A stretch of DNA of 34,255 nucleotides, from positions 1 to 34,255 of the forward strand of contig CAZAPS010000017.1 of NCBI GenBank assembly GCA_964487355.1, given 5' to 3'. Below, in pieces: positions 1-8,241 of this stretch (position 1 is the stretch's first letter; each line of letters opens with the position of its first letter). Origin of the DNA: JAXGYX01 sp964487355 (lineage in GTDB: Bacteria > Bacillota > Clostridia > Saccharofermentanales > Fastidiosipilaceae). The translations under genes were made by a program, and so were the position numbers. Below the pieces are notes generated by a model. The model saw only the letters and a program-made list of their open reading frames with translations, searched no databases and was not told the DNA's origin.

Positions 1-1
1 A

Positions 2-124
2 AGCGAGTCAGATATAAATTGGGATAAAACAATTAAAGAAATAGATCGAAAACTTTACAAAAAGTACAATTTATCAGAAGAGGACATTAAATATATCGAA
101 GAGAAAATAAAAGAAATGGAGTAA
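2..124 (+). CDS. C-terminal end of a DNA adenine methyltransferase-like protein (partial)
   Basis: Reading from base 2 gives 40 codons with no stop until TAA at 122-124; the 5' part lies outside the window. The peptide is charged and Lys/Glu-rich, with the stretch EIDRKLYKKYNLSEEDIKYI. This resembles the extreme C-terminus of Eco57I-like (type IIG) and related N6-adenine methyltransferases, where a similar 'EIDxxLYxKYxLxxEEIxFIE' tail is common. That family assignment is from memory of the motif, and no catalytic motif is visible here. The segment is clearly more AT-rich than the rest of the window, which fits a horizontally acquired restriction-modification gene. It could instead be another protein with a similar helical tail. 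Confidence 0.55.
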   Translation, partial: SESDINWDKTIKEIDRKLYKKYNLSEEDIKYIEEKIKEME

Positions 125-381
125 ATGATCTATCTGCGTCATGTTTTGTGATTTGGTACGCCTATTGCAAACCATTTGCACCTAACAAGAGCTAGATCGA
201 CCTGATCCATCGTATCGCATTGAATACATATGATATCATCCGTTGCTTACCGAGCCAATCCACCCACTCACTCAGATGCGATTAGCATAGATCCTGATTT
301 ACAAGTGCGCCATATTTTGGCATATTTGAGACAGCATAATTAACCCAAACAAATCGGCGCGCGAAAAAGATGAGGTGGGCT
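125..381. other. Intergenic region, no supported gene
   Basis: All frames on both strands are broken by stops and nothing is recognisable as a degraded gene. It contains a perfect short inverted repeat, TGCAAA-CCA-TTTGCA, at 166-180 and a small palindrome TGATATCA near 231. I see no convincing sigma-A promoter for the Nudix gene. The region separates the AT-rich methyltransferase tail from normal-composition chromosome, so it may mark the edge of a variable region. Confidence 0.4.
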
Positions 382-873
382 ATGGATATTTATGATTTAT
401 ACGATGATCACGGAAACATGGTGGGCGAATGCGCCCCGCGAAACACACCGTTGCCGAGGAATCGCAACATCCTGACTGTGCACATCTATATACAAAATGA
501 TGACGGCCTCTACCTGATCCAGAAACGCTCCATGCGCAAGGATATTTTTCCCGGTCTGTGGGATGTGACCATGGGCGCGGTTAAGCGTGGCGAGAGCTCG
601 ATACAGGGCGCGATCCGTGAGACCGAGGAGGAGATTGGCCTCAAGCTGGAAGAGGCGGACTTGGAATATCTGGGACGCCGGCTGAATCATCCCGCCTTAT
701 GGGACGTCTGGCTGGCGAGAACCAAGTTTCGCGTCGAGGACTGCCGGCTTCAATCCTCCGAGGTGTTGGAGATCCGCATGGTCACAAAGAGCGAGATGCT
801 CAGAGTGTTTAAGGAACAGCGGCACCGTCCGCAAGAATACCTTGATAAATTGAAGGAACTATTGCCCGAGTGA
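382..873 (+). CDS. Nudix hydrolase (YfcD/IPP-isomerase-like subgroup)
   Basis: A 163-residue Nudix-fold hydrolase, predicted to cleave a nucleoside diphosphate linked to another group; substrate unknown. The Nudix box spans about residues 65-87 and matches GX5EX7REUXEEXGU (RETEEEIGL is the catalytic part). The N-terminus, with MDIYD followed by a 'Pro-rich then HIYI' strand, resembles the YfcD subgroup related to isopentenyl-diphosphate isomerase. I chose ATG 382 over the in-frame ATG 370 because GAGG at 372-375 is a well-placed ribosome site for 382 and lies inside the longer form. Its TGA overlaps the GTG start of dinB, so the two are probably co-translated. A role in nucleotide-pool cleaning beside a lesion-bypass polymerase is attractive but only an inference. 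Confidence 0.88.
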   Translation: MDIYDLYDDHGNMVGECAPRNTPLPRNRNILTVHIYIQNDDGLYLIQKRSMRKDIFPGLWDVTMGAVKRGESSIQGAIRETEEEIGLKLEEADLEYLGRRLNHPALWDVWLARTKFRVEDCRLQSSEVLEIRMVTKSEMLRVFKEQRHRPQEYLDKLKELLPE

Positions 874-2201
874 ACCTGGATACAACCACCACAACTGTGC
901 TTCATGTCGATATGAACAGTTTTTTCGCCTCGGTTGAACTATTGGATCATCCCGAGCTGACAGACCGCCCGGTCGCTGTGGGTGGAGGTAAAAGCCGACG
1001 GCGTGGCATTGTGCTGGCGAAAAATGAGCCGGCGAAACAATTTGGAGTCAAGACCGCCGAGACATTGTGGGCGGCGAGGCAAAAATGCCCCGGCCTGATT
1101 GTCCTGCCCCCACATTTTGAAAAGTATCGTCATTATTCTCGTTTATCACAAGAACTATATTTTTCCTATACCGACAAAGTCGAGCCTCTTGGGTTGGACG
1201 AATGTTGGCTGGACGTCAGCGGACAGGACGGCCCGCGGACGGCGGAGAAAATCCGTGTCCATGTCAAAAAGAGCTTGGGCCTGACTGTTTCGATCGGCGT
1301 TTCCTGGAATAAGATATTCGCCAAACTGGGCAGCGACTATCGCAAGCCGGACGCCGTGACGGTCATCGATCAACAAAACTTCCGTGAGATTTTATGGCCA
1401 CTGCCGGTGGCGCGCATGTTCCTGGTGGGACGAACCACCGCCGCGCGCCTGAACGGCGTCGGCATCTACACGATCGGCGAGCTGGCTCAGACCGACGAAT
1501 CGTTTTTGCGCCAAACGTTGGGACGACAGGGCTCCACGCTGTGGAAGTACGCGAATGGACTGGATGACAGCCTGGTGACAAGGCCGTCCGAGCGCGAGCA
1601 GATGAAATCGATCGGCAACAGCACGACATTGGAAGAGGACGCGGTCACCTTCGAACGGGTGCGGGATGTGTTCGTCGATCTGGCCGTTACACTTGAACGC
1701 AGAATGAAAGCGGACGGCGTGCGGGGCACCACCTTGCAAATCACGGTTCGGGACAATCAATTTCGCACCACGACCCGACAAAAACAGCTGCCGACTCCCA
1801 GCGATGATTTCAAAATCCTGCTCAGCGAGTCGCTTGAGCTGTTTAAACGACATTACGATCTGTCGGTTCCAATCCGCCTGCTGGGCATCGCGATGACCGG
1901 TTTGTCTTTTGACGATGAGCCGACGCAGATGACGCTGGCGGACTGGCTGAATGAACAGCCCGCCGAAGAGGCGGAACTTGCCCGCCGGGATCAACCACAG
2001 ACGGTGCGCGCCGATCTGCGCCGCCGCGCATGGGATGACACCGTTCGGCAGCTTCAGGAGAAACTTGGAACCGAGGCCATCCGTCGCGCCTCATCACTGA
2101 CCGGCAGGGTCAGCGCGAAATACGCGGCCGGCAAAGACGAGCGGTCAGGGCCCGGGCGACGTGACACCGACCACCGGATTATAGAGAAAAACGGAGAGTG
2201 A
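870..2201 (+). CDS. dinB: Y-family DNA polymerase (DinB/Pol IV-like)
   Basis: A 443-residue translesion polymerase of the DinB/Pol IV type. The first catalytic motif, VLHVDMNSFFASVE, holds Asp14 and the steric-gate region. The second, GLDECWLDVSG, holds Asp110 and Glu111; the usual Pol IV form is SLDEAFLDV. The palm and little-finger domains follow to about residue 350. A QMTL motif at about residue 353 sits where the beta-clamp binding motif QLSLF normally lies, but it does not match well. The tail to residue 443 is polar and charged. The GTG start overlaps the Nudix stop (GTGA), and the gene is followed after 4 bases by mntP. No LexA-type operator was found. The Cys-Trp variant is, as far as I recall, seen in other Clostridia. 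Confidence 0.93.
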   Translation: MNLDTTTTTVLHVDMNSFFASVELLDHPELTDRPVAVGGGKSRRRGIVLAKNEPAKQFGVKTAETLWAARQKCPGLIVLPPHFEKYRHYSRLSQELYFSYTDKVEPLGLDECWLDVSGQDGPRTAEKIRVHVKKSLGLTVSIGVSWNKIFAKLGSDYRKPDAVTVIDQQNFREILWPLPVARMFLVGRTTAARLNGVGIYTIGELAQTDESFLRQTLGRQGSTLWKYANGLDDSLVTRPSEREQMKSIGNSTTLEEDAVTFERVRDVFVDLAVTLERRMKADGVRGTTLQITVRDNQFRTTTRQKQLPTPSDDFKILLSESLELFKRHYDLSVPIRLLGIAMTGLSFDDEPTQMTLADWLNEQPAEEAELARRDQPQTVRADLRRRAWDDTVRQLQEKLGTEAIRRASSLTGRVSAKYAAGKDERSGPGRRDTDHRIIEKNGE

Positions 2202-2205
2202 AGAC

Positions 2206-2781
2206 TTGGACACGATTTCAATAGTGTTGATAGCCTTTGGCCTGGCGATGGATGCCTCCGCCGTCTCGCTATGCAACGGGATGCAGATCGAAAAACTACA
2301 TGTACGACACATGTTGCGCTTTGGCTCCTTTTTTGGTTTCTTTCAGGGTTTGATGATCCTGATCGGTTTCGTGATCGGCACCGGTTTTCGCGATACGATT
2401 CAATCGATCGATCACTGGCTGGCCTTTGCCTTATTGGGCGTGATCGGTGGCAAGATGATTCATGAATTCACCCGTGGCGGTTCCTGCGCAACAGGCGAAA
2501 ACAAAAACGGTTTGAATTCATACAAAACAATGCTGATCCTCGCTCTGGCGACCAGCATCGACGCGCTGGCCGTCGGTATCTCTTTTTCAGTCATTCACGT
2601 CAACCTCTGGCTGACGGTCTGGATCATTGCCGCCATTACCTTTTTTTGCTCCTTTTTCAGCGTTTGGATTGGCAGAAAAGCCGGTGGCATGTTGGGCAAA
2701 TGGGCGGAGCTGGCGGGCGGTATTTTGCTGATCGGCATCGGCGCCAGAATACTGGTCGAACACCTGATGCGCGGCATCTGA
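2206..2781 (+). CDS. mntP: Putative Mn2+ efflux pump MntP
   Basis: A 191-residue inner-membrane protein of the MntP/YebN family, which exports Mn2+ to limit manganese toxicity. The protein shows the internal two-fold repeat of the family: GLAMDASAV with Asp16 near the N-terminus and LATSIDALAVG with Asp119 in the second half. About six hydrophobic segments cover most of its length. The start is TTG at 2206 with GGAGAG at 2193-2198. It follows dinB after 4 bases, so it is probably in the same transcript. There is no room for a yybP-ykoY manganese riboswitch directly upstream. Confidence 0.9.
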   Translation: MDTISIVLIAFGLAMDASAVSLCNGMQIEKLHVRHMLRFGSFFGFFQGLMILIGFVIGTGFRDTIQSIDHWLAFALLGVIGGKMIHEFTRGGSCATGENKNGLNSYKTMLILALATSIDALAVGISFSVIHVNLWLTVWIIAAITFFCSFFSVWIGRKAGGMLGKWAELAGGILLIGIGARILVEHLMRGI

Positions 2782-2790
2782 CCCACGGCA

Positions 2791-2815
2791 GGCTGCTGAA
2801 CGTCTGTTCAGCGCC
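2791..2815 (+). terminator. Strong hairpin after mntP, possible terminator
   Basis: GCTGAAC (2795-2801), loop GTCT, GTTCAGC (2806-2812) form a perfect 7-bp stem. GGC/GCC extend it with one bulged T. It lies 10 bases after the mntP stop. There is no downstream T-tract, so it is not a classical intrinsic terminator. It may protect the mRNA 3' end or act with Rho. Confidence 0.4.
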
Positions 2816-2862
2816 GCTCAACGTCTGAAATGTCAGGCGCGAGGTGATTTTCTTGACTATAA

Positions 2863-2891
2863 TTGTCATTTCTCCTAGACCAAACTATAAT
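2863..2891 (+). promoter_or_regulatory. Promoter of the suf operon
   Basis: TTGTCA at 2863-2868, a 17-base spacer and a perfect TATAAT at 2886-2891 make a strong sigma-A type promoter. The expected start of transcription is near 2898, giving a leader of about 84 bases before sufC. It is the only good promoter seen before the five suf genes. Confidence 0.75.
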
Positions 2892-2897
2892 ACATAT

Positions 2898-2912
2898 GGT
2901 TTGTAACAAACC
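2898..2912. promoter_or_regulatory. Inverted repeat at the suf transcription start, candidate operator
   Basis: GGTTTG-TAA-CAAACC is a perfect 6-3-6 inverted repeat that begins about where transcription should start. A further CAAAC half-site lies at 2881-2885, just before the -10 box. Position and symmetry suit a repressor that senses iron or Fe-S status, but no regulator gene is in the window and the site matches no operator I can name. Confidence 0.45.
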
Positions 2913-2981
2913 CGCTTTGAGTCGCCGAAAAAATGGCGTAGAATTATGACTGTGACAAGATACTCACGGAAGGATAATTAC

Positions 2982-3824
2982 ATGGCTAAACCAATTTTAG
3001 ATATTCAGAATTTACATGTCGAAGTGGGCGGCAAAGAGATTTTACGCGGCCTGACTTTGCATATCGAAGGGGGCGAGATCCATGCGGTCATGGGGCAGAA
3101 CGGCATGGGCAAGTCCACGCTGGTTGCCGCGCTGATGGGTCATCCCAAATACCACGTCACGAGCGGCTCGATCACACTCAACGGCCGCGATGTGCTGGAG
3201 ATGAGTGTGGATGAGCGCGCGCGCGCGGGCATGTATCTGGGCATGCAGTACCCGGCGGAAGTGGCGGGCGTGACCAACGCCGATTTCCTGCGCACCGCGG
3301 TGAACGCGAGGCGGGAGCGTCCCATCGGACTGTTGAAATTTCGCAAAGAGATGAATGACGCGGTTGAAAATCTGCAAATGCGTGATAGTCTGCCGGATCG
3401 CTATTTGAACGAGGGGTTTTCGGGCGGAGAGAAAAAACGCAATGAGATTTTACAGATGATGATGCTTAGACCGTCGGTCGTCATGCTGGATGAGATTGAT
3501 TCCGGCTTGGACATCGACGCGCTGCGCATTGTCGCGCAGAATATTTCTGACCTGGCGAAAGAGCGGGGCGAGGAGATGACCACCTTGATGATCACGCACT
3601 ATCAGCGTCTGCTGGACTATGTGACGCCGGATTATGTGCACGTGATCGCGAACGGACGAATCGTAAAGACCGGAGATCCGGAATTGGCGCTTCGTTTGGA
3701 GAAGGAAGGCTATGACTGGTTGTATCACGAGCTGGGTATCCGAGAAGAGGACCTCGCGCCGTCAGCGCCGGGACCGCTGGAAATGCCTGCCGTGGCGGAT
3801 GATCTGGACGCCTTGTTTGGATGA
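2982..3824 (+). CDS. sufC: Fe-S cluster assembly ATPase SufC
   Basis: A 280-residue ABC-type ATPase that works in the cytosol with SufB and SufD to drive iron-sulfur cluster assembly. Walker A is GQNGMGKST at about residues 38-46. The SufC-type signature SGGEKKRNE starts at about residue 147 and Walker B VVMLDEIDSGLD has Asp170/Glu171. Length is slightly above the usual 250. ATG 2982 was chosen over the upstream in-frame ATG 2946 because GGAAGGA at 2968-2974 is correctly placed and residues from 2982 match the family N-terminus. First gene of sufCDSUB; the stop overlaps the possible ATG 3821 of sufD. Confidence 0.96.
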   Translation: MAKPILDIQNLHVEVGGKEILRGLTLHIEGGEIHAVMGQNGMGKSTLVAALMGHPKYHVTSGSITLNGRDVLEMSVDERARAGMYLGMQYPAEVAGVTNADFLRTAVNARRERPIGLLKFRKEMNDAVENLQMRDSLPDRYLNEGFSGGEKKRNEILQMMMLRPSVVMLDEIDSGLDIDALRIVAQNISDLAKERGEEMTTLMITHYQRLLDYVTPDYVHVIANGRIVKTGDPELALRLEKEGYDWLYHELGIREEDLAPSAPGPLEMPAVADDLDALFG

Positions 3825-3841
3825 TGGAGGATGGATCAATC

Positions 3842-5038
3842 ATGCGAAATACAACTACACAGTCCTCTACCCGGGCGATGGTTACCGGTTTCAATGAGCC
3901 GGCGACTGTTTTATGTACTGACGGGCTGACAGCGCGCGCCACCCGGGGACGGACGGCGGACGGCGCCACCGAATTGAGCGGCGAATTCTTTGAATATGTC
4001 GACATGAAGGACGGCGAGCTCGACTCGTTTGAAACCGTGTTGGTTCAGCCGGAAACCAAAAGAAGACAAAAAGTATATTTGAATGATCTGGCGCTCCCGG
4101 CGAGAAAACTGGCTTTTCGCCCGGAGAGTCTGTCGGCGGCCGTGAATGTCCCGCTTGTGATTGAGCGCCCACGGGCCGGCGAGGGCCTGGCGCTGACTGT
4201 GGATGTGCCGGCCGGCAAGGAACTGAAACTATATATATTCGAGCGCGAGACCGGCTCTGAAGTGAAGCCGGAGATGACACCCTCACCGGCGTCGGCCGGG
4301 GAGACTGCGGGCAAACCCGCGGTGTTCGTGCGGGCGCTGGTCGAGCGTGACGCCTCACTGGAGGTCGTCTATCTGCATCCATTTCACGATGGATCAAAGT
4401 CTCAAGATTACTTGAAGAGAGATCGGTTCATGACCTGCCTTTACCATGTGAAGGTCGCGCAAAACGCCAATTTTCGCTGGACTAGCGTCAACTTTGGCGA
4501 CAGTTTGCTGGAGAAGGGTCTGGTTGAATTGAATGGACGTGGGGCGTCCACCGATATCGCCGGCGCGGCATACATACCGACGCACAGCCTTCAGGAATAT
4601 CAAAACCTCGTGGTCTGCGAAGGTGTGTCGACGCGGGCGAAGATGCTGAATCATGGCGTGGTCGAAGATTTTGGCGAAGGTTCGTTCGCCAGCATCGCCG
4701 ATATTAAAAAAGGGGCGTCCGGAGCTGCGGTGCGCGAAGACAATCGCTTCATTACGTTAGGTGACGCGGCGAAGGCGAACGCCGACCCCACGCTGCTCAT
4801 CGATGAGGCGGACGTGCAGGCGAGCCACGCGGCCACAGTGGGTCAGATGGACGAGGAGACCATGTACTATCTGCGCAGCAGAGGTCTGACCGCCGAACAG
4901 GCGAAGCGTCTGGTGACCGTTGGTTTTCTAAATCCGCTGCTCGACCGAATCGATCTGCCGGAATTACGCGAGGAGATCCGCGCTTTTTTGACCGACAAAG
5001 TGAACCACACAGAAAGGCGGACGAATGATGAGACCTAA
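3842..5038 (+). CDS. sufD: Fe-S cluster assembly protein SufD
   Basis: A 398-residue SufB/SufD-family protein with the right-handed beta-helix core that forms a complex with SufC and SufB. The C-terminal stretch 'DEADVQASHAATVG' with its conserved His, followed by YLRSRGL, is the SufD form of the family; SufB in the same operon has the EHEGTVSK form. Start choice: ATG 3842 follows GGAGG at 3826-3830, although ATG 3821, overlapping the sufC stop, is possible and would add seven residues. It overlaps sufS by 14 bases. Residues 105-120 are Pro/Ala-rich and may be a loop inserted in the N-terminal half. Confidence 0.92.
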   Translation: MRNTTTQSSTRAMVTGFNEPATVLCTDGLTARATRGRTADGATELSGEFFEYVDMKDGELDSFETVLVQPETKRRQKVYLNDLALPARKLAFRPESLSAAVNVPLVIERPRAGEGLALTVDVPAGKELKLYIFERETGSEVKPEMTPSPASAGETAGKPAVFVRALVERDASLEVVYLHPFHDGSKSQDYLKRDRFMTCLYHVKVAQNANFRWTSVNFGDSLLEKGLVELNGRGASTDIAGAAYIPTHSLQEYQNLVVCEGVSTRAKMLNHGVVEDFGEGSFASIADIKKGASGAAVREDNRFITLGDAAKANADPTLLIDEADVQASHAATVGQMDEETMYYLRSRGLTAEQAKRLVTVGFLNPLLDRIDLPELREEIRAFLTDKVNHTERRTNDET

Positions 5039-6284
5039 AAGAAATCCCGGTTGCTGCCTGGCTCGTTCCGAGAGCATCCGTAAAGAGTTCCCAATGCTTT
5101 CCGTCCAAGAAAATGGACGGCCCCTGATCTATTTCAACAACGCCTCGACCGCCTTGAAACCACAGTGCGTGCTCGACGCGATGACTGAGTATTATTCGTC
5201 CTATGGCGTCAATGTCGCGCGCGGCGTTGACTCGATAGGCTATCGTGCGACCCATACATTTGAGGCGACCCGGATGAAAGTCGCGACCTTCATCGGCGCC
5301 TCCCGACCGGAGAGCGTCGTGTTCACCCGAGGCACCACCGCCGCGTTGAATTTGGTGGCGAGCAGCTTTGGCGAGATGGTCGTCAACGAGGGCGACGAGA
5401 TCGTCGTGTCCGGAGCCGAGCATCACGCGAACTACATCCCTTGGCAGCAACTGGCGAAACGCAAAGGCGCGCAGCTGGTGCTGGCGCCGTTGAATGAGGA
5501 CGGCGCGGTGACCGAGGAAGGCCTTCGTGGGGTGCTGAGCGAGCGGACAAAGATTGTCGCTTTGTTCCATATCAGCAATGTCATGGGCGCGATCCACGAC
5601 CTGAAGCCGCTGATCAAGGCGACCCATGAAGTCGGCGCTTACTTCGTCGCCGACGGAGCGCAGGGCATCGTCCATGAATTAATCGATGTGGACGATCTGG
5701 ATGTTGATTTTTACGCGTTCAGCGGCCATAAACTTTATGGACCCACCGGTGTGGGTGTGCTGTACGGCAAACTTGAGCTGCTGAAACAAATGCCGCCGAT
5801 CGAATTTGGCGGCGAGATGATCGACATGGTTGACGTCTATGACACGACCTTCGCGGATCCGCCTCATCGCTTTGAAGCCGGCACCATGCCGGTCGCCGAA
5901 GTGATCGGCCTTGGCCGCGCGATCGACTATGTGAATAAAATGGGTTACTGCCCGATGCAAAGAAGGGTGCGCTACCTGACGCAGATGGCGATAGACGCCC
6001 TGCTCGAAATACCCAATGTGGTTGTCTACAATCCGCGCAACGCCGAAAGCGGTGTGATCGCCTACAACGTCAAAGGCATTCATCCCCACGACGCGGCGGG
6101 TATTTATGACCGAGAGGGCATCTCGCTGCGCGCCGGACAACATTGCTCGCAGCCGACGATGCGCAGCCTGAAGCAAATCGCGACCTTGCGCGCCAGCTTG
6201 GCGTTTTACAATGCAGAAGAAGAAGTGCAATTATTTATTGAAGCGACAAAGAAAGCGGGTGATTTCCTTGACGTCCTCTTCTAA
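5025..6284 (+). CDS. sufS: Cysteine desulfurase SufS
   Basis: A 419-residue PLP-dependent class V aminotransferase-fold enzyme that takes sulfur from cysteine and passes it to SufU as persulfide. The PLP lysine is Lys236 in FSGHKLYGPTG and the catalytic cysteine is Cys374 in RAGQHCSQP (family form RAGHHCAQP). The first 17 residues (MMRPKRNPGCC...) are not typical; the family usually starts near IRKEFPML. An ATG pair at 5025/5028 is preceded by AAAGGCGG at 5013-5020, so this start is reasonable. The gene overlaps sufD by 14 bases and the sufU start by 17 bases, suggesting translational coupling. Confidence 0.96.
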   Translation: MMRPKRNPGCCLARSESIRKEFPMLSVQENGRPLIYFNNASTALKPQCVLDAMTEYYSSYGVNVARGVDSIGYRATHTFEATRMKVATFIGASRPESVVFTRGTTAALNLVASSFGEMVVNEGDEIVVSGAEHHANYIPWQQLAKRKGAQLVLAPLNEDGAVTEEGLRGVLSERTKIVALFHISNVMGAIHDLKPLIKATHEVGAYFVADGAQGIVHELIDVDDLDVDFYAFSGHKLYGPTGVGVLYGKLELLKQMPPIEFGGEMIDMVDVYDTTFADPPHRFEAGTMPVAEVIGLGRAIDYVNKMGYCPMQRRVRYLTQMAIDALLEIPNVVVYNPRNAESGVIAYNVKGIHPHDAAGIYDREGISLRAGQHCSQPTMRSLKQIATLRASLAFYNAEEEVQLFIEATKKAGDFLDVLF

Positions 6285-6720
6285 TGAAAATCTGTTGCGC
6301 CAGATCATCATGGATCATTACCAAAACCCACGCAACAAAGGATTGAGGGACGAACCTGAGTTTGTCACCGTCCACTTGAAGAATCCCAGTTGTGGCGATG
6401 ATCTGACTGTGCAGATTAAATCCGACGGCGAGCGGATCGAGGAGATTCGCCAGGAGGGGACCGGCTGTTCGATCTGTTGCGCCAGCGCTTCAATGATGTC
6501 CGAGCTGCTGGAGACCAAGACCATTTTTGAGGCGCAAAACCTGATCAATGAGTTTCGCCTGATGGTGGCCTCCGAACCGTTTGATGAAGAAGAATTGGGT
6601 GACGCGATCGCCTTGCAGGGTGTTTCCCATCTGCCGCAACGTGTCAAATGCGCCACGCTCGGCTGGAACGCCTGTGAGATCGCACTCGAGAAAATCCTTG
6701 AGGATAAACATGAACAATAA
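6268..6720 (+). CDS. sufU: SufU sulfur-transfer protein
   Basis: About 150 residues, IscU-fold. In Firmicutes SufU is a zinc-bound sulfur acceptor for SufS rather than a true scaffold. The three conserved cysteines are Cys42 (NPSCGDD), Cys67 (TGCSICC) and Cys128 (VKCATLGW), with the extra spacing between the second and third that marks SufU over IscU. I chose the TTG at 6268: GGTGAT at 6258-6263 pairs well with the 16S rRNA end, and the product then has the usual SufU length (about 147). A start at GTG 6259 is the alternative. It overlaps sufS and sufB. Confidence 0.92.
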   Translation: MTSSSNENLLRQIIMDHYQNPRNKGLRDEPEFVTVHLKNPSCGDDLTVQIKSDGERIEEIRQEGTGCSICCASASMMSELLETKTIFEAQNLINEFRLMVASEPFDEEELGDAIALQGVSHLPQRVKCATLGWNACEIALEKILEDKHEQ

Positions 6721-8134
6721 TACACGCAACGAAAAAGTACAGGCGCAGGACATCGTCCGCAGCGCATTTGAACATGAGATCTATGACGGAGACATTTCGG
6801 TGCTGCGTCTGAGCAAAGGGCTGGACGAGGACAAAGTCCGTGAGATCTCCCGCCTCAAAAACGAGCCGGACTGGATGCTCGAGCGGCGTTTGCGAGGTTA
6901 TGAGATTTTTCGCGAAATGCCGCTGCCGGACTTTGGTCCGGATATAAGCGACCTGGATCTGGATGAGATGACCTATTACAATCGGGCGACCAGCCAGGCG
7001 GAGTCGTCGTGGGAAGAAGTCCCCGAACAAATCGTGAGCACCTTCGAGCGGTTGGGCATCCAGCAGGCTGAGCAGAATTATCTGTCAGGTGTCTCCACGC
7101 AATATGAGTCCGAAGTCGTCTATCACAACACCCAAAAAGAGCTTCAGGACCTCGGCATTATTTTTACCGACACCGATACCGGGCTCAAACTTTATCCGGA
7201 GATATTTAAAAAATATTTCGGCACGCTGGTGCCAGCGGGCGACAACAAATTCTCAGCCCTGAACGCCGCTGTCTGGTCCGGAGGGTCGTTCATCTACGTG
7301 CCCAAAGGCGTTAAGTGCCCCCAACCGGTCCAGTCTTATTTTCGGATCAACTCCGAGCAGCTGGGTCAGTTTGAACGCACCTTGATCATCGTCGATGACG
7401 ATGCCGACCTGCATTACCTCGAAGGTTGCACAGCGCCTCAGTATACGACGGATTCTCTGCACGCCGCGGTGGTGGAGATCTTCGTCGGCAAGAACGCGAA
7501 ATGTCGCTATTCGACGATTCAAAACTGGTCCAACAATGTCTATAACCTTGTCACCAAGCGTTCGACCTGCGACGCCGGTGGTTCCATGGAATGGGTCGAT
7601 GGAAATATCGGATCGGGCGTGACCATGCTATATCCCGCCTGCTACTTGCGAGGCGAAGGAGCCAGCGGAAGCATGATCTCGGTCTCGGTGGCCGACGCGG
7701 GTCAGCGTCAGGATATCGGAGCGCGCATGATTCATCAGGCGCCAAACACCTACTCGACCATCATCTCCAAGTCGCTGGCGCGCAACGGCGGTGACGCGAT
7801 TTACCGCGGCACGGTGGACCACGGTCCAAAGGCGATCGGCGCGCGCAGTTCGGTCCAATGTGACACCTTGATTCTTGATGAGAAATCGGAATCGGACACA
7901 ATCCCGACTTATCGGGTGCGTCAGGGTGGATCGGAGATCGAACATGAGGGCACGGTTTCCAAAGTCAGCGAGGAACAATTGTTTTATTTGATGAGCCGTG
8001 GTTTGACCGAGGCGGAAGCGACCGAGATGATCGTGATGGGCTTTGTCGAACCGTTCACCAGGGAACTGCCGATGGAATACGCGGTGGAGCTGAACCAACT
8101 GTTGAAACTGGATATGAGTGAAAGTGTCGGCTGA
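6710..8134 (+). CDS. sufB: Fe-S cluster scaffold SufB
   Basis: A 474-residue SufB, the scaffold subunit of the SufBC2D complex. Typical features are WSGGSFIYVPKGVKCPQPVQ, the YLEGCTAPQ region and the C-terminal EHEGTVSKVSEEQLFYLMSRGL, with length near the usual 465-475. ATG 6710 follows GAGGA at 6700-6704 and overlaps the last codons of sufU by 11 bases. A longer in-frame ORF upstream only reads sufU in another frame. Last gene of the operon, followed by a strong terminator. Confidence 0.96.
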   Translation: MNNNTRNEKVQAQDIVRSAFEHEIYDGDISVLRLSKGLDEDKVREISRLKNEPDWMLERRLRGYEIFREMPLPDFGPDISDLDLDEMTYYNRATSQAESSWEEVPEQIVSTFERLGIQQAEQNYLSGVSTQYESEVVYHNTQKELQDLGIIFTDTDTGLKLYPEIFKKYFGTLVPAGDNKFSALNAAVWSGGSFIYVPKGVKCPQPVQSYFRINSEQLGQFERTLIIVDDDADLHYLEGCTAPQYTTDSLHAAVVEIFVGKNAKCRYSTIQNWSNNVYNLVTKRSTCDAGGSMEWVDGNIGSGVTMLYPACYLRGEGASGSMISVSVADAGQRQDIGARMIHQAPNTYSTIISKSLARNGGDAIYRGTVDHGPKAIGARSSVQCDTLILDEKSESDTIPTYRVRQGGSEIEHEGTVSKVSEEQLFYLMSRGLTEAEATEMIVMGFVEPFTRELPMEYAVELNQLLKLDMSESVG

Positions 8135-8175
8135 TTTTGCCGTTTGGCGGATCTGACGAATCAATCTATAAATAA

Positions 8176-8215
8176 AAATCCGGTCGTTCGTTTGCTGAAC
8201 GGCCGGATTTTTTTG
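8176..8215. terminator. Bidirectional intrinsic terminator between sufB and the SPFH gene
   Basis: AAATCCGGTCGTTCG pairs with TGAACGGCCGGATTT (one G-U pair and one mismatch next to the loop) and is followed by seven Ts on the plus strand. On the minus strand the same stem is followed by TTTTTATTTAT. It lies between two convergent genes and can stop both. Confidence 0.9.
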
Positions 8216-8241
8216 TTGACACTGTTCCGTGGCGGTGTCCG

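Noticed and set aside
125..381. Decayed coding sequence or attachment site after the methyltransferase tail
   Set aside because: No recognisable protein fragment and no direct repeat or tRNA end was found.
2851..2891. TTGACT at 2853 as the -35 box of the suf promoter
   Set aside because: It is 27 bases from TATAAT; TTGTCA at 2863 has the correct 17-base spacing.
4797..5675. 292-codon minus-strand frame opposite sufD-sufS
   Set aside because: It spans two real overlapping genes on the other strand and its translation is low-quality (His/Arg-rich).
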